Assembly: GCA_963845675.1 (NCBI GenBank)
Contig: CAWJSX010000001.1
Span: 496,001-560,000, forward strand
Direction of reading: 5' to 3'
DNA length: 64,000 bases
DNA from: CAWJMD01 sp963845675
GTDB lineage: Bacteria > Actinomycetota > Actinomycetes > Actinomycetales > CAWJMD01
Shown: one piece after another, positions 37,817 through 45,079 of the stretch
How the letters are laid out: each line of letters opens with the position of its first letter
Numbering within the stretch: position 1 is the first letter of the stretch
Made by a program: the position numbers and the translations under genes
Notes under the pieces: generated by a model
Databases searched by the model: none
Told to the model about the DNA's origin: nothing
Seen by the model: the letters and a program-made list of their open reading frames with translations, nothing else

Positions 37817-38713
37817 TCAGGTTGACGGGCGCGTCGGATGCGGGGTCCTCGCGGCACGCTCGGCAGCGTCGACGAGCGCGTCCTCCTCCTCCTCGGCAGT
37901 GGGCCGGCCGCGAGGTCTGCGCGGCTGCCGGGCGGGGCGTGCCGGCAGTCCGGCCTCCTCCGCGTCCCACTCGGCGTTGCGCCGCGCGAGCACCACGAAG
38001 CCGACCAGCGCCATCAGCGCGAACGCGATCCACTGCATCGCGTAGGACAGGTGCGGCCCCTCATCGAGCGTCGGCCGCGGCGCGCTCTCCAGGTTCTCCA
38101 CCGGGCGCGGGCGACTCGGAGGCGAGCACCCCGTAGGTGCCCGGGACGACCGTCGACGCGCCGACGGCCCCGGCGCTGGCGACCTCGACCGCCGGGGCGA
38201 GGGCGCCGGGACTGATCGACAGCGTCTGTCCCTCGGGCGCGTCCCGGTCCGAGGTCGGCTCGGCCGGACGCACCCGAACGACGACCTCGACGGGATCCTG
38301 CCGGCGGAGAGGGCACGTCGTCCGGCTGCTGGCCGGTGCTGCCGGTGGGCACCCAGCCGCGGTCGACCATCACGGTCGGTCCGTCGTCCGTGACCAGCGG
38401 CACCAGCACCTCGTACCCGGGCCGACCATCGAGTGGACGGTTCCGGACCAGCACGGTGCCCTCCTCGACGTACTCGCCCCTCAGCCGGACCGGGGTCCAG
38501 GTGCTCCCGGGACGCAGACCTCCGCCCTCGTCCAACGACGGAGTCCAGCGCCACCGCGGGGCGGTCGTAGTTCCCGACCACCAGGGCGTTGCGCGCCAGC
38601 CGCTCCTCACGCCGCGTCCACTGCCACGACCCGAGCAGGACGCACGCGACGGCGAGCACGAGGACCAGCGCCAGCAGGGACAGCCAACGCCTCGTCAGGA
38701 GGAACCGGTACAC
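37817..38713 (-). CDS. SURF1-family cytochrome oxidase assembly protein
   Basis: About 298 residues. N-terminal helix WLSLLALVLVLAVACVLLGSWQWTRREER, then in repaired frames VRLRGEYVEEGTVLVRNRPLDGRPGYEVLVPLV, VMVDRGWVP, LSISPGALAP, and a C-terminal helix HLSYAMQWIAFALMALVGFVVLARRNAEW, a two-helix topology with a large outer loop as in SURF1/Shy1. A low-complexity Arg/Pro/Glu tail follows. Frame breaks near 38540, 38300 and 38110. It assists heme A insertion into cytochrome aa3 oxidase, so it works with ctaA. Confidence 0.87.
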   Translation of the reverse strand: MYRFLLTRRWLSLLALVLVLAVACVLLGSWQWTRREERLARNALVVGNYDRPAVALDSVVGRGRRSASREHLDPGPAEGRVRRGGHRAGPEPSTRWSARVRGAGAAGHGRRTDRDGRPRLGAHRQHRPAAGRRALSAGRIPSRSSFGCVRPSRPRTGTRPRDRRCRSVPAPSPRRSRSPAPGPSARRRSSRAPTGCSPPSRPRPVENLESAPRPTLDEGPHLSYAMQWIAFALMALVGFVVLARRNAEWDAEEAGLPARPARQPRRPRGRPTAEEEEDALVDAAERAARTPHPTRPST

Positions 38714-38777
38714 CCCGTCACGGTACGGCCGCCGGGCGCGCCGGGACCCGCCGGGGCCACTCCCGAGGACAGGCGGG

Positions 38778-39017
38778 TCAGCCGGCGGCCTGCACCTCGG
38801 CGAGCTCGTCCACGTGCAGCCGCTCGCGCAGGAACCCGCGCACGGTCAGGAAGGACGTCAGGTGCTCGAGGTGCTCGTCGCAGGCCAGCCAGGTCTTGCG
38901 CCGGTCCGGAGTGTGGAGGGCGGGGTTGTTCCACCGGAGCGCCCACTGCGCGTAGCCACCGCAGCGACGTGCGCTGCAGACCAGGTCACCGGGGGGTTCG
39001 TGCTGCGTGTCAGGCAC
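38778..39017 (-). CDS. Small Cys/His protein of unknown function
   Basis: 79 residues. CSARRCGGYAQWALRWNNP and TWLACDEHLEHLTSFL give C-x4-C and C-x2-H spacings that could bind zinc, followed by a helical tail (VRGFLRERLHVDELAEVQ). I recall similar short proteins in many actinobacteria, but no function is known to me. Lies 64 bp upstream of SURF1 on the same strand. Confidence 0.7.
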   Translation of the reverse strand: MPDTQHEPPGDLVCSARRCGGYAQWALRWNNPALHTPDRRKTWLACDEHLEHLTSFLTVRGFLRERLHVDELAEVQAAG

Positions 39018-39104
39018 GAGGTCACTGTGTCACGGCCGGCCGGTGACGGGAAGGGAGCCACCCGGTCAACACGGCGAGCGCGCTCACGACCCCAGAAAGC
39101 AAGT

Positions 39105-39143
39105 GGACGCCGAGAGCCAACGGGGGGGTGGCTCTCGGCGTCC
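39105..39143 (-). terminator. Intrinsic-type hairpin after the DUF3099 gene
   Basis: Perfect 15-bp stem (GGACGCCGAGAGCCA pairs with 39129-39143) around a 9-base G-rich loop. On the minus strand the stem is followed by TTGCTTTCT. Sits about 60 bp after the DUF3099 stop and before the next gene. Confidence 0.75.
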
Positions 39144-39205
39144 GAGGCGCATCCGACGGGGGAGGCGGACGCGCCGTACGAGTATGACATGAATTCGTGT
39201 CAGTG

Positions 39206-39550
39206 TCAGGTGACCGGTCGAGAGGGATCGTCGGCCTTCTCGAGGGACGGAGGCGCCGCGTTGCCGGGGTCGACGATGCCGTCGCCGGCGACCTCGCGAC
39301 CGGCGTTCGCGATCAGCACGGCCACGTACGGCAGCACCACCGCCCCCGCGACGAAGACCCACCGCATGGGCCCGGGGACGAACACGGCGAGGACGATGCA
39401 GACCATCCGGATGCCCATGGACACCAGGTAGCGGACCTCGCGCGACCGCTGGTCCTGGGCGTGTCCGCGGCGCGCCGACGTGACCGAGTAGGTCGGTGCC
39501 GCGTCGTCCCGCTTGGAGTTCCGCACCCCCCAACGGTACGTCCGCCCCAT
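39206..39550 (-). CDS. DUF3099 membrane protein
   Basis: About 114 residues from ATG 39550; GTG 39526 (MRNSKRDDAAPTYSV) is the alternative. The DUF3099 signature is TYSVTSARRGHAQDQRSREVRYLVSMGIR followed by two helices (MVCIVLAVFVPG and WVFVAGAVVLPYVAVLIANAG). The tail is acidic and proline-rich. Function unknown. A strong hairpin terminator follows. Confidence 0.82.
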   Translation of the reverse strand: MGRTYRWGVRNSKRDDAAPTYSVTSARRGHAQDQRSREVRYLVSMGIRMVCIVLAVFVPGPMRWVFVAGAVVLPYVAVLIANAGREVAGDGIVDPGNAAPPSLEKADDPSRPVT

Positions 39551-39573
39551 CGGGTCGGCGCGGTCAGGTCGGG

Positions 39574-40986
39574 TCAGGTGCCCTGGCTCACGCTCGACAT
39601 GTTGAAGTCGCGGATGCGCAGCGCGGGCATGGCCGTGCGGGAGAAGAACTCGTTCCACTCCCGGCTCAGGGCGATCTCGGTCCCGCCGACGGCGTCGACG
39701 CGCTTCAGCATGTCGACCGGTGACTCGTTGAAGCGGAAGTTCGTCACCACGCCCTGCACCTCGCCGCCCTCGACGAGGTACACGCCGTCGCGGGTCAGCC
39801 CGGTGAGCAGGAGCGTCATCGGGTCCACCTCGCGGATGTACCAGAGCGACGTGACCAGCAGCCCCCGCTGCGTTCCCGCGACCAGGTCGGCCGTGCTGCC
39901 CGCCCCGTCAGGGGAGGTCAGTGCGAGGTTGTCCACGGTCGGGTGCAGGTCCACCCCGGCGAGGCGGGACGTGAACCGCGTGCTCGGCAGCGCCGCGATC
40001 GTGCCCGCGTCGAGCCACGTCGACGCGGGGGAGGCCATGCCGTTGTCGAAGACCGAGGCGAACGGGTGGGACACCGACGTGCTGACGTACGGGGAGCACT
40101 GCATCCCGGGGTAGTCCGGGTCGCTCGACATCGTCAGGGGCACGTCGGTGATCCGGTCACCGATCCGCGTCCCCGAGCCGCCCTTGCGGGAGAACACGGA
40201 CCGGCCCTCGTGGGCGGACCGCGCGTCCGACGACCAGTACAGGTAGATCATCAGGTCGGCGACGGACGTCGGCGGCAGGACGGTGTCGTAGCGGCCCGCC
40301 TCCAGCTCGATGCGCTTGGCCTGCCAGCCGAGACGCGTGGTGATCTCGGCGTCGAGGGCGGTGATGTCGACGTCGGTGAAGTCGCGCGTCGCCTGGCACA
40401 CGTAGGTCGAACGGCTCCGCTGGTGCGACTTGCCGGTCAGCTCGACGGTGCCGGTGGGCTGGACGTGCCGCCGGCGCGTGCCCGCGGACGTGCCGAGCCA
40501 CTCGGTCCGGACCGTGTGCTCGGCGAACCCGAACAGCTCCCGGTCCTCGGCGCGGGCGGCCTCCAGCGCGGGGCCGAGGCCCTCCGCCAAGGGCGACAGC
40601 ACCTGCGGCCCGGTGTCCTCGCCCGACGCGGCGAAGCCCGGGTCGGCGCCCCCGTCGACGAGGTCCGCGGCGTCCTCGGCCGGCGGCGCGGCCGACGCCG
40701 TGGCCGACGCCTCGCGGACGAGCGCCTCCAGCCCGTCGAGGTCCACGCCGCGCTTGGTGACCGTCCCGAGGCTGACGCCCCGGGACGTGCGCACGGCCGT
40801 CGCGACGGTCACGGTCTGACCGGTGCTCATGCCGTTGGTGGTCAGGGTGTTGCACGCCCACCGCAGGTTCGCGGTGGAGTCCTCGCCGACGACGACCGAG
40901 GTGCCGGCGTGTCCGTCCGTGCCCTGTGCCAGCTCCAGTGCCCGCTCGACGAGCTGCTCCGGGGTCGCTCCACTGCGCGCGCTCAC
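39574..40986 (-). CDS. tldE: TldE/PmbA-like subunit of the TldD/TldE metalloprotease
   Basis: 470 residues, intact. GTG 40986 overlaps the tldD stop (GTGA). TldE is the non-catalytic partner of TldD. Recognisable parts: TSVVVGEDSTANLRWACNTLTTNG, GFAEHTVRTEWLGTSAGTRRRHVQPTGTVELTGK, YDTVLPPTSVADLMIYLYW, GGSGTRIGDRITDVPLTM, and C-terminal TGLTRDGVYLVEGGEVQGVVTNFRFNESP. It lacks HExxxH, as expected. The complex trims unfolded or peptide substrates, e.g. RiPP precursors; no RiPP gene is nearby. Confidence 0.92.
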   Translation of the reverse strand: MSARSGATPEQLVERALELAQGTDGHAGTSVVVGEDSTANLRWACNTLTTNGMSTGQTVTVATAVRTSRGVSLGTVTKRGVDLDGLEALVREASATASAAPPAEDAADLVDGGADPGFAASGEDTGPQVLSPLAEGLGPALEAARAEDRELFGFAEHTVRTEWLGTSAGTRRRHVQPTGTVELTGKSHQRSRSTYVCQATRDFTDVDITALDAEITTRLGWQAKRIELEAGRYDTVLPPTSVADLMIYLYWSSDARSAHEGRSVFSRKGGSGTRIGDRITDVPLTMSSDPDYPGMQCSPYVSTSVSHPFASVFDNGMASPASTWLDAGTIAALPSTRFTSRLAGVDLHPTVDNLALTSPDGAGSTADLVAGTQRGLLVTSLWYIREVDPMTLLLTGLTRDGVYLVEGGEVQGVVTNFRFNESPVDMLKRVDAVGGTEIALSREWNEFFSRTAMPALRIRDFNMSSVSQGT

Positions 40987-42503
40987 TGGCCGGCCTCCTG
41001 GGCGGTGTTGAGGATGTTGACCCCGCGGAACAGGGCCGTGGGGCACCCGTGGCTGACGGACGCGACCTGGCCGGGCTGGGCCTTACCGCAGTTGAAGGCG
41101 CCACCGAGCACGTACGTGGAGGGGCCGCCGACCGCGGACATCGACCGCCAGAAGTCGGTGGTGGTCGCCTGGTAGGCGACGTCCTTGAGCTGGCCCGCGA
41201 GGCGGCCGTCCTCGATCCGGTAGAAGCGCTGGCCGGTGAACTGGAAGTTGTAGCGCTGCATGTCGATCGACCAGGACTTGTCCCCGACGACGTAGATGCC
41301 GCGCTCGACCTGTGACAGGAGGCCGTCGAGGTCGGGGCCGTCGGCGGCAGGCTGCAGGCTGACGTTCGCCATCCGCTGCACGGGGATGTGCATGGCGGAG
41401 TCGGCGTACGCGCACCCGTTGGACCGGCCGGGCGGGTCGCCGAGCTGGTTCTGCCGGGCCATCCGGCGGTCGAGCTGGTAGCCGACCAGACGCCCGTCGC
41501 GGACGAGGTCCCAGGACTGGGTCTGGACGCCCTCGTCGTCGTAGCCGATCGTCGCCAGACCGTGCTCGACGGTGCGGTCGCCGGTCACGTGCATCAGCTC
41601 GCTGCCGTAGTGGAGGGTGCCGAGCTGGTCGAGCGTGGCGAAGGAGGTGCCCGCGTACGCGGCCTCGTAGCCGAGGGCGCGGTCGAGCTCGGTGGCATGG
41701 CCGATCGACTCGTGGATCGTCAGCCAGAGGTTGCTCGGGTCCACCACGAGGTCGTACCGCCCGGCCTCGACCGACGGCGCGGCGAGCTTCTCGCGGACCA
41801 GGTCGGGCAGCGTGGCCAGCTCACCCGCCCAGTCCCACGCGCCCTGGCCCGGGTCGCCGACGAGGTACTCCCAGCCGCGGCCGACCGGCGGCGCGACGGT
41901 GCGCATCGTCTCCATGCCGTCGTCGCCGACCAGCACGACCTCGACCCACGGGTGCACGCGGACGCGCTGCTGGGTGGACGACGTGCCGGCCGTGTCGGCG
42001 TAGAACTTCTGCTCCTTGACCGCCCGGAACTCTGCCTCGGTGTGCGTGACCCCCTCGTCCAGCAGTCGGCGCGACCAGCCCTCGAGCAGTGCGGCCTGCT
42101 CGTGTGCCGGGACGTCGAAGGGGTCGAGGTCGTAGCTCGAGACCCACTGCACGTCGGAGTGGACCGGCTCGTCGGCGAGCTCGACCCGCTCGGTGCTCAG
42201 TGGCCGCGAGACCTTGGCGATGGAGACCGCCTGCTCGGCGGCCCGGACCGCGTCCTCGGGGCTCAGCGTGGCCGAGGCGGCGAAGCCCCAGGTGCCGTCC
42301 ACGACCACCCTGACCGCCAGACCGGAGTCGGTGGCGTCCGCGGTCGACGACAGGTTGCCGTCGCGCAGCGACACCCCCGCGTCGCGGTTCCTCTCGACGC
42401 GCAGGTCGGCGTGCTCGGCGCCCAGCTCGCGGGCTCTCGACAAGGCCGCGTCGGCGAGCGTGGACAGGGGCAGGGCGGTGAAGTCCGCGTCGACTGATCG
42501 CAC
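40983..42503 (-). CDS. tldD: TldD-like metalloprotease subunit
   Basis: 506 residues from GTG 42503 (MRSVDADFTALPLSTLADAAL). The zinc motif is HExxxH at H264-ESIG-H269 in LWLTIHESIGHATELDRALG. Other family segments: AEHADLRVERNRDAGVSLRDG, GLAVRVVVDGTWGFAASATLS, VVGDKSWSIDMQRYNFQFTGQRFYRIEDGRLAG, and the Cys-containing GGAFNCGKAQPGQ. The active partner of TldE; both chains are needed to form the barrel. Intact and coupled to tldE by GTGA. Confidence 0.93.
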   Translation of the reverse strand: MRSVDADFTALPLSTLADAALSRARELGAEHADLRVERNRDAGVSLRDGNLSSTADATDSGLAVRVVVDGTWGFAASATLSPEDAVRAAEQAVSIAKVSRPLSTERVELADEPVHSDVQWVSSYDLDPFDVPAHEQAALLEGWSRRLLDEGVTHTEAEFRAVKEQKFYADTAGTSSTQQRVRVHPWVEVVLVGDDGMETMRTVAPPVGRGWEYLVGDPGQGAWDWAGELATLPDLVREKLAAPSVEAGRYDLVVDPSNLWLTIHESIGHATELDRALGYEAAYAGTSFATLDQLGTLHYGSELMHVTGDRTVEHGLATIGYDDEGVQTQSWDLVRDGRLVGYQLDRRMARQNQLGDPPGRSNGCAYADSAMHIPVQRMANVSLQPAADGPDLDGLLSQVERGIYVVGDKSWSIDMQRYNFQFTGQRFYRIEDGRLAGQLKDVAYQATTTDFWRSMSAVGGPSTYVLGGAFNCGKAQPGQVASVSHGCPTALFRGVNILNTAQEAGQ

Positions 42504-42575
42504 GGACGGGACCCTAACGCGTCCTTCTGACGTCCGCGCCACGGCCACTCGCGCTGGCACCACGGTTGTCTCGCG

Positions 42576-43556
42576 TCAGGCTCGTCCACCCTGGACGTCG
42601 AGCACGAGCTTCCCGGTCGTACCCCTGGAGCGCAGGGCGCGGTGCGCGTCGGCGGCGTCCTCCAGGGCGTGGTGACCGCCGACCACCGGGCGCAGCAGGC
42701 CCGCGGCCGTCAGCGACAGCAGCTCGTCCATCGCCGGAACCAGCCCGCCGGGTCGGCGCACCGCGTGGGCCAGCCAGAAGCCGATCAAGGCCCGTGAGGT
42801 GGCCATCAGAGACGCGGCCTCGACCGGGCGACCAGGCTCTCGCGAGGCCATCCCGTAGGTCACGGCCCGGCCGAACGGCGCCAGGGCCTCGACGGAGCCG
42901 TCGAGGACGTGCCCGCCGGTCATCTCGAGGACGACGTCGACGCCCTTCCCGTCGTTGGCGTCACGGAGCCTTCCCGCCACCTCCGCCGCGTCCGTCGTGT
43001 CGGAGACGTCGATCGCGATGTCGGCACCGAGATCCTGGACCAGCTCCCGCTTCTCCGCGGTGGACGCGGTGGCGATCACGCGCCCTGCGCCCCAGCGCCT
43101 CGCCAGCTGCACCGCGAGCGACCCGACGCCGCCCGCGCCGGAGTGCACGACGACGGACTCCCCGGTCGCGAGGTGCGCGCTGGTGCGGAGCAGGTGCCAC
43201 GCGGTCGTGCCCTGGAGCACGAGCGCGAGTGCCGCGTCGTCCTCCACCTGGTCGGGGAGGGAGAAGGTCGTGGCCCGGGGAGCAGCGGCGACCTCGGCGT
43301 AGCCTCCGCTGCCGGCGAGGAGGGCCACGACGCGCTCGCCGTCGGCGCGGCGACGGCCGACGACCTCGCCACCGGGAACCAACGGGAGCCGCTGGGGCGC
43401 CAGGTACGAGTCCTCGGCCTGGTGGGTGTCCGCGAAGTTCACCCCGGCGGACACCACGTCCACGAGGTCGTAGCCGTCCGGCGCGGTCGGCTCGGGAAGG
43501 TCTGTCAGACGGAGGACCTCGGGCCCGCCGAACTCGGTGATCTGGATGGCTCGCAC
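42576..43556 (-). CDS. NADPH:quinone reductase-like MDR family oxidoreductase
   Basis: 326 residues from GTG 43556. Characteristic start AIQITEFGGPEVLRLTDLPEP, SAGVNFADTHQAED, LVPGGEVVGR, the Rossmann motif VVHSGAGGVGSLAVQLARRWGA and C-terminal HRALRSRGTTGKLVLDV. No catalytic zinc cysteines, so it belongs to the quinone oxidoreductase/zeta-crystallin group. Probably reduces quinones or enals with NADPH. Divergent from fabG with about 45 bp between. Confidence 0.9.
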   Translation of the reverse strand: MRAIQITEFGGPEVLRLTDLPEPTAPDGYDLVDVVSAGVNFADTHQAEDSYLAPQRLPLVPGGEVVGRRRADGERVVALLAGSGGYAEVAAAPRATTFSLPDQVEDDAALALVLQGTTAWHLLRTSAHLATGESVVVHSGAGGVGSLAVQLARRWGAGRVIATASTAEKRELVQDLGADIAIDVSDTTDAAEVAGRLRDANDGKGVDVVLEMTGGHVLDGSVEALAPFGRAVTYGMASREPGRPVEAASLMATSRALIGFWLAHAVRRPGGLVPAMDELLSLTAAGLLRPVVGGHHALEDAADAHRALRSRGTTGKLVLDVQGGRA

Positions 43557-43599
43557 CGGCGGGAGGCTACTCGTTCGTAGACCCGATACCGTCACGGCC

Positions 43600-44310
43600 A
43601 TGAGCGACCCACGCAGCGTGCTGGTCACGGGCGGCAACCGCGGCATCGGCCGTGCGATCGCCGAGCGCTTCCTCGCGCAGGGCGACACCGTGGCTGTCAC
43701 CTCGCGTTCAGGCGAGGCCCCCGACGGCGCGCTGGCGGTGCCGTGCGACGTGACGGACTCGGCGTCCGTCGATGCCGCGTTCGACCGCGTGGAGGCCGAG
43801 CACGGCCCCGTCGAGGTGCTGGTGGCGAACGCGGGCATCACCCACGACACGCTGCTGCTTCGCATGTCGGACGACGACTTCACGTCGGTCCTCGACACGA
43901 ACCTGACGGGCGCCTTCCGGTGCGTGCGCCGCGCCAGCAAGGGGATGATCCGCCTGCGCCGCGGCCGCATCGTGCTGATCTCCAGCGTCGTCGGGCTCTA
44001 CGGCTCACCGGGCCAGGTGAACTACGCGGCCAGCAAGGCGGGGCTGGTCGGCATGGCCCGCTCGGTGACGAGGGAGCTGGGTGGCCGCGGCATCACGGCC
44101 AACGTGGTCGCACCCGGGTTCATCGCCACCGACATGACGGCGGCGCTGCCCGAGGACACCCAGAAGTCCTACCTGGCAGCGATTCCCGGCAAGCGGTTCG
44201 GCGACGTCTCCGACGTGGCCGACACGGTGGTCTTCCTGGCCGGACCGGGTGCGGGGTACATCAGCGGTGCGGTGGTACCGGTCGACGGCGGACTAGGGAT
44301 GGGGCACTGA
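43600..44310 (+). CDS. fabG: 3-oxoacyl-ACP reductase FabG
   Basis: 236 residues from ATG 43600. NADPH site VLVTGGNRGIGRAIAERF; NAG in VLVANAGITHDTLL; catalytic Ser in VLISSVVGLYG; Y142 and K146 in VNYAASKAGLVGMARSV; C-terminal GAVVPVDGGLGMGH. It reduces 3-oxoacyl-ACP in fatty-acid elongation. The stop is 2 bp from the inhA start, the same pair as mycobacterial fabG1-inhA. Confidence 0.93.
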   Translation: MSDPRSVLVTGGNRGIGRAIAERFLAQGDTVAVTSRSGEAPDGALAVPCDVTDSASVDAAFDRVEAEHGPVEVLVANAGITHDTLLLRMSDDDFTSVLDTNLTGAFRCVRRASKGMIRLRRGRIVLISSVVGLYGSPGQVNYAASKAGLVGMARSVTRELGGRGITANVVAPGFIATDMTAALPEDTQKSYLAAIPGKRFGDVSDVADTVVFLAGPGAGYISGAVVPVDGGLGMGH

Positions 44311-44312
44311 AC

Positions 44313-45074
44313 ATGGGACTTCTGGACGGCAAGCGGCTTCTCGTCACCGGTGTCCTGACCGACACCTCGATCGCCTTCCACGTCGCCCGCCTGGCGCAGG
44401 AGGAGGGCGCCGAGGTCGTCCTGACCTCCTTCGGCCGGACGATGAAGATCACCCAGATCATCTCGAAGCGGCTGCCGAAGCCGGCGCCCGTCGTCGAGCT
44501 GGACGTCTCGAACTCCGAGCACCTCGACGGACTGGCGGACGCCGTGCGTGAGCACGTCGACGGCCTCGACGGCGTGCTGCACTCCATCGGCTTCGCCCCC
44601 CAGGGCGCGTTCGACTTCATGAACGCCTCCTGGGAGGACGTGTCCACGGCCCTGCACGTGTCTGCGTACTCGCTCAAGGCCCTTGCGGTGGCGGCGAAGC
44701 CGCTGATGTCGTCCGGCGGCTCGATCGTCGGGCTCACGTTCGACGCGTCCTTCGCGTGGCCGGTCTACGACTGGATGGGCGTGGCCAAGGCCGCGTTCGA
44801 GTCGACGTCCCGGTACCTGGCCCGCGACCTCGGGCCCGAGGGCATCCGCTGCAACCTGGTCGCGGCCGGTCCCATCCGCACCACCGCGGCCAAGTCGATC
44901 CCCGCCTTCGAGGTCTTCGAGAACAGCTGGGACGACAGGGCTCCCATGGGCTGGGACGTCAAGGACGCCGAGCCGACGGCGCGTGCCTGCGTGGCGCTGC
45001 TCTCGGACTGGTTCCCGAAGACGACCGCCGAGATCGTGCACGTCGACGGCGGCGTGCACGCGATGGGCATCTGA
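44313..45074 (+). CDS. inhA: Enoyl-ACP reductase InhA/FabI
   Basis: 253 residues. MGLLDGKRLLVTGVLTDTSIAFHVARLAQEEGA is the InhA/FabI NADH site; SIGFAPQGAFDFMNASWEDV the substrate side; catalytic Y152 and K159 in the Y-x6-K arrangement of VYDWMGVAKAAFESTSRYLA; then LVAAGPIRTTAAKSIPAFEVFE (substrate-binding loop). It completes the reductive steps of fatty-acid elongation with FabG. Intact. Confidence 0.95.
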   Translation: MGLLDGKRLLVTGVLTDTSIAFHVARLAQEEGAEVVLTSFGRTMKITQIISKRLPKPAPVVELDVSNSEHLDGLADAVREHVDGLDGVLHSIGFAPQGAFDFMNASWEDVSTALHVSAYSLKALAVAAKPLMSSGGSIVGLTFDASFAWPVYDWMGVAKAAFESTSRYLARDLGPEGIRCNLVAAGPIRTTAAKSIPAFEVFENSWDDRAPMGWDVKDAEPTARACVALLSDWFPKTTAEIVHVDGGVHAMGI

Positions 45075-45079
45075 CCCCG

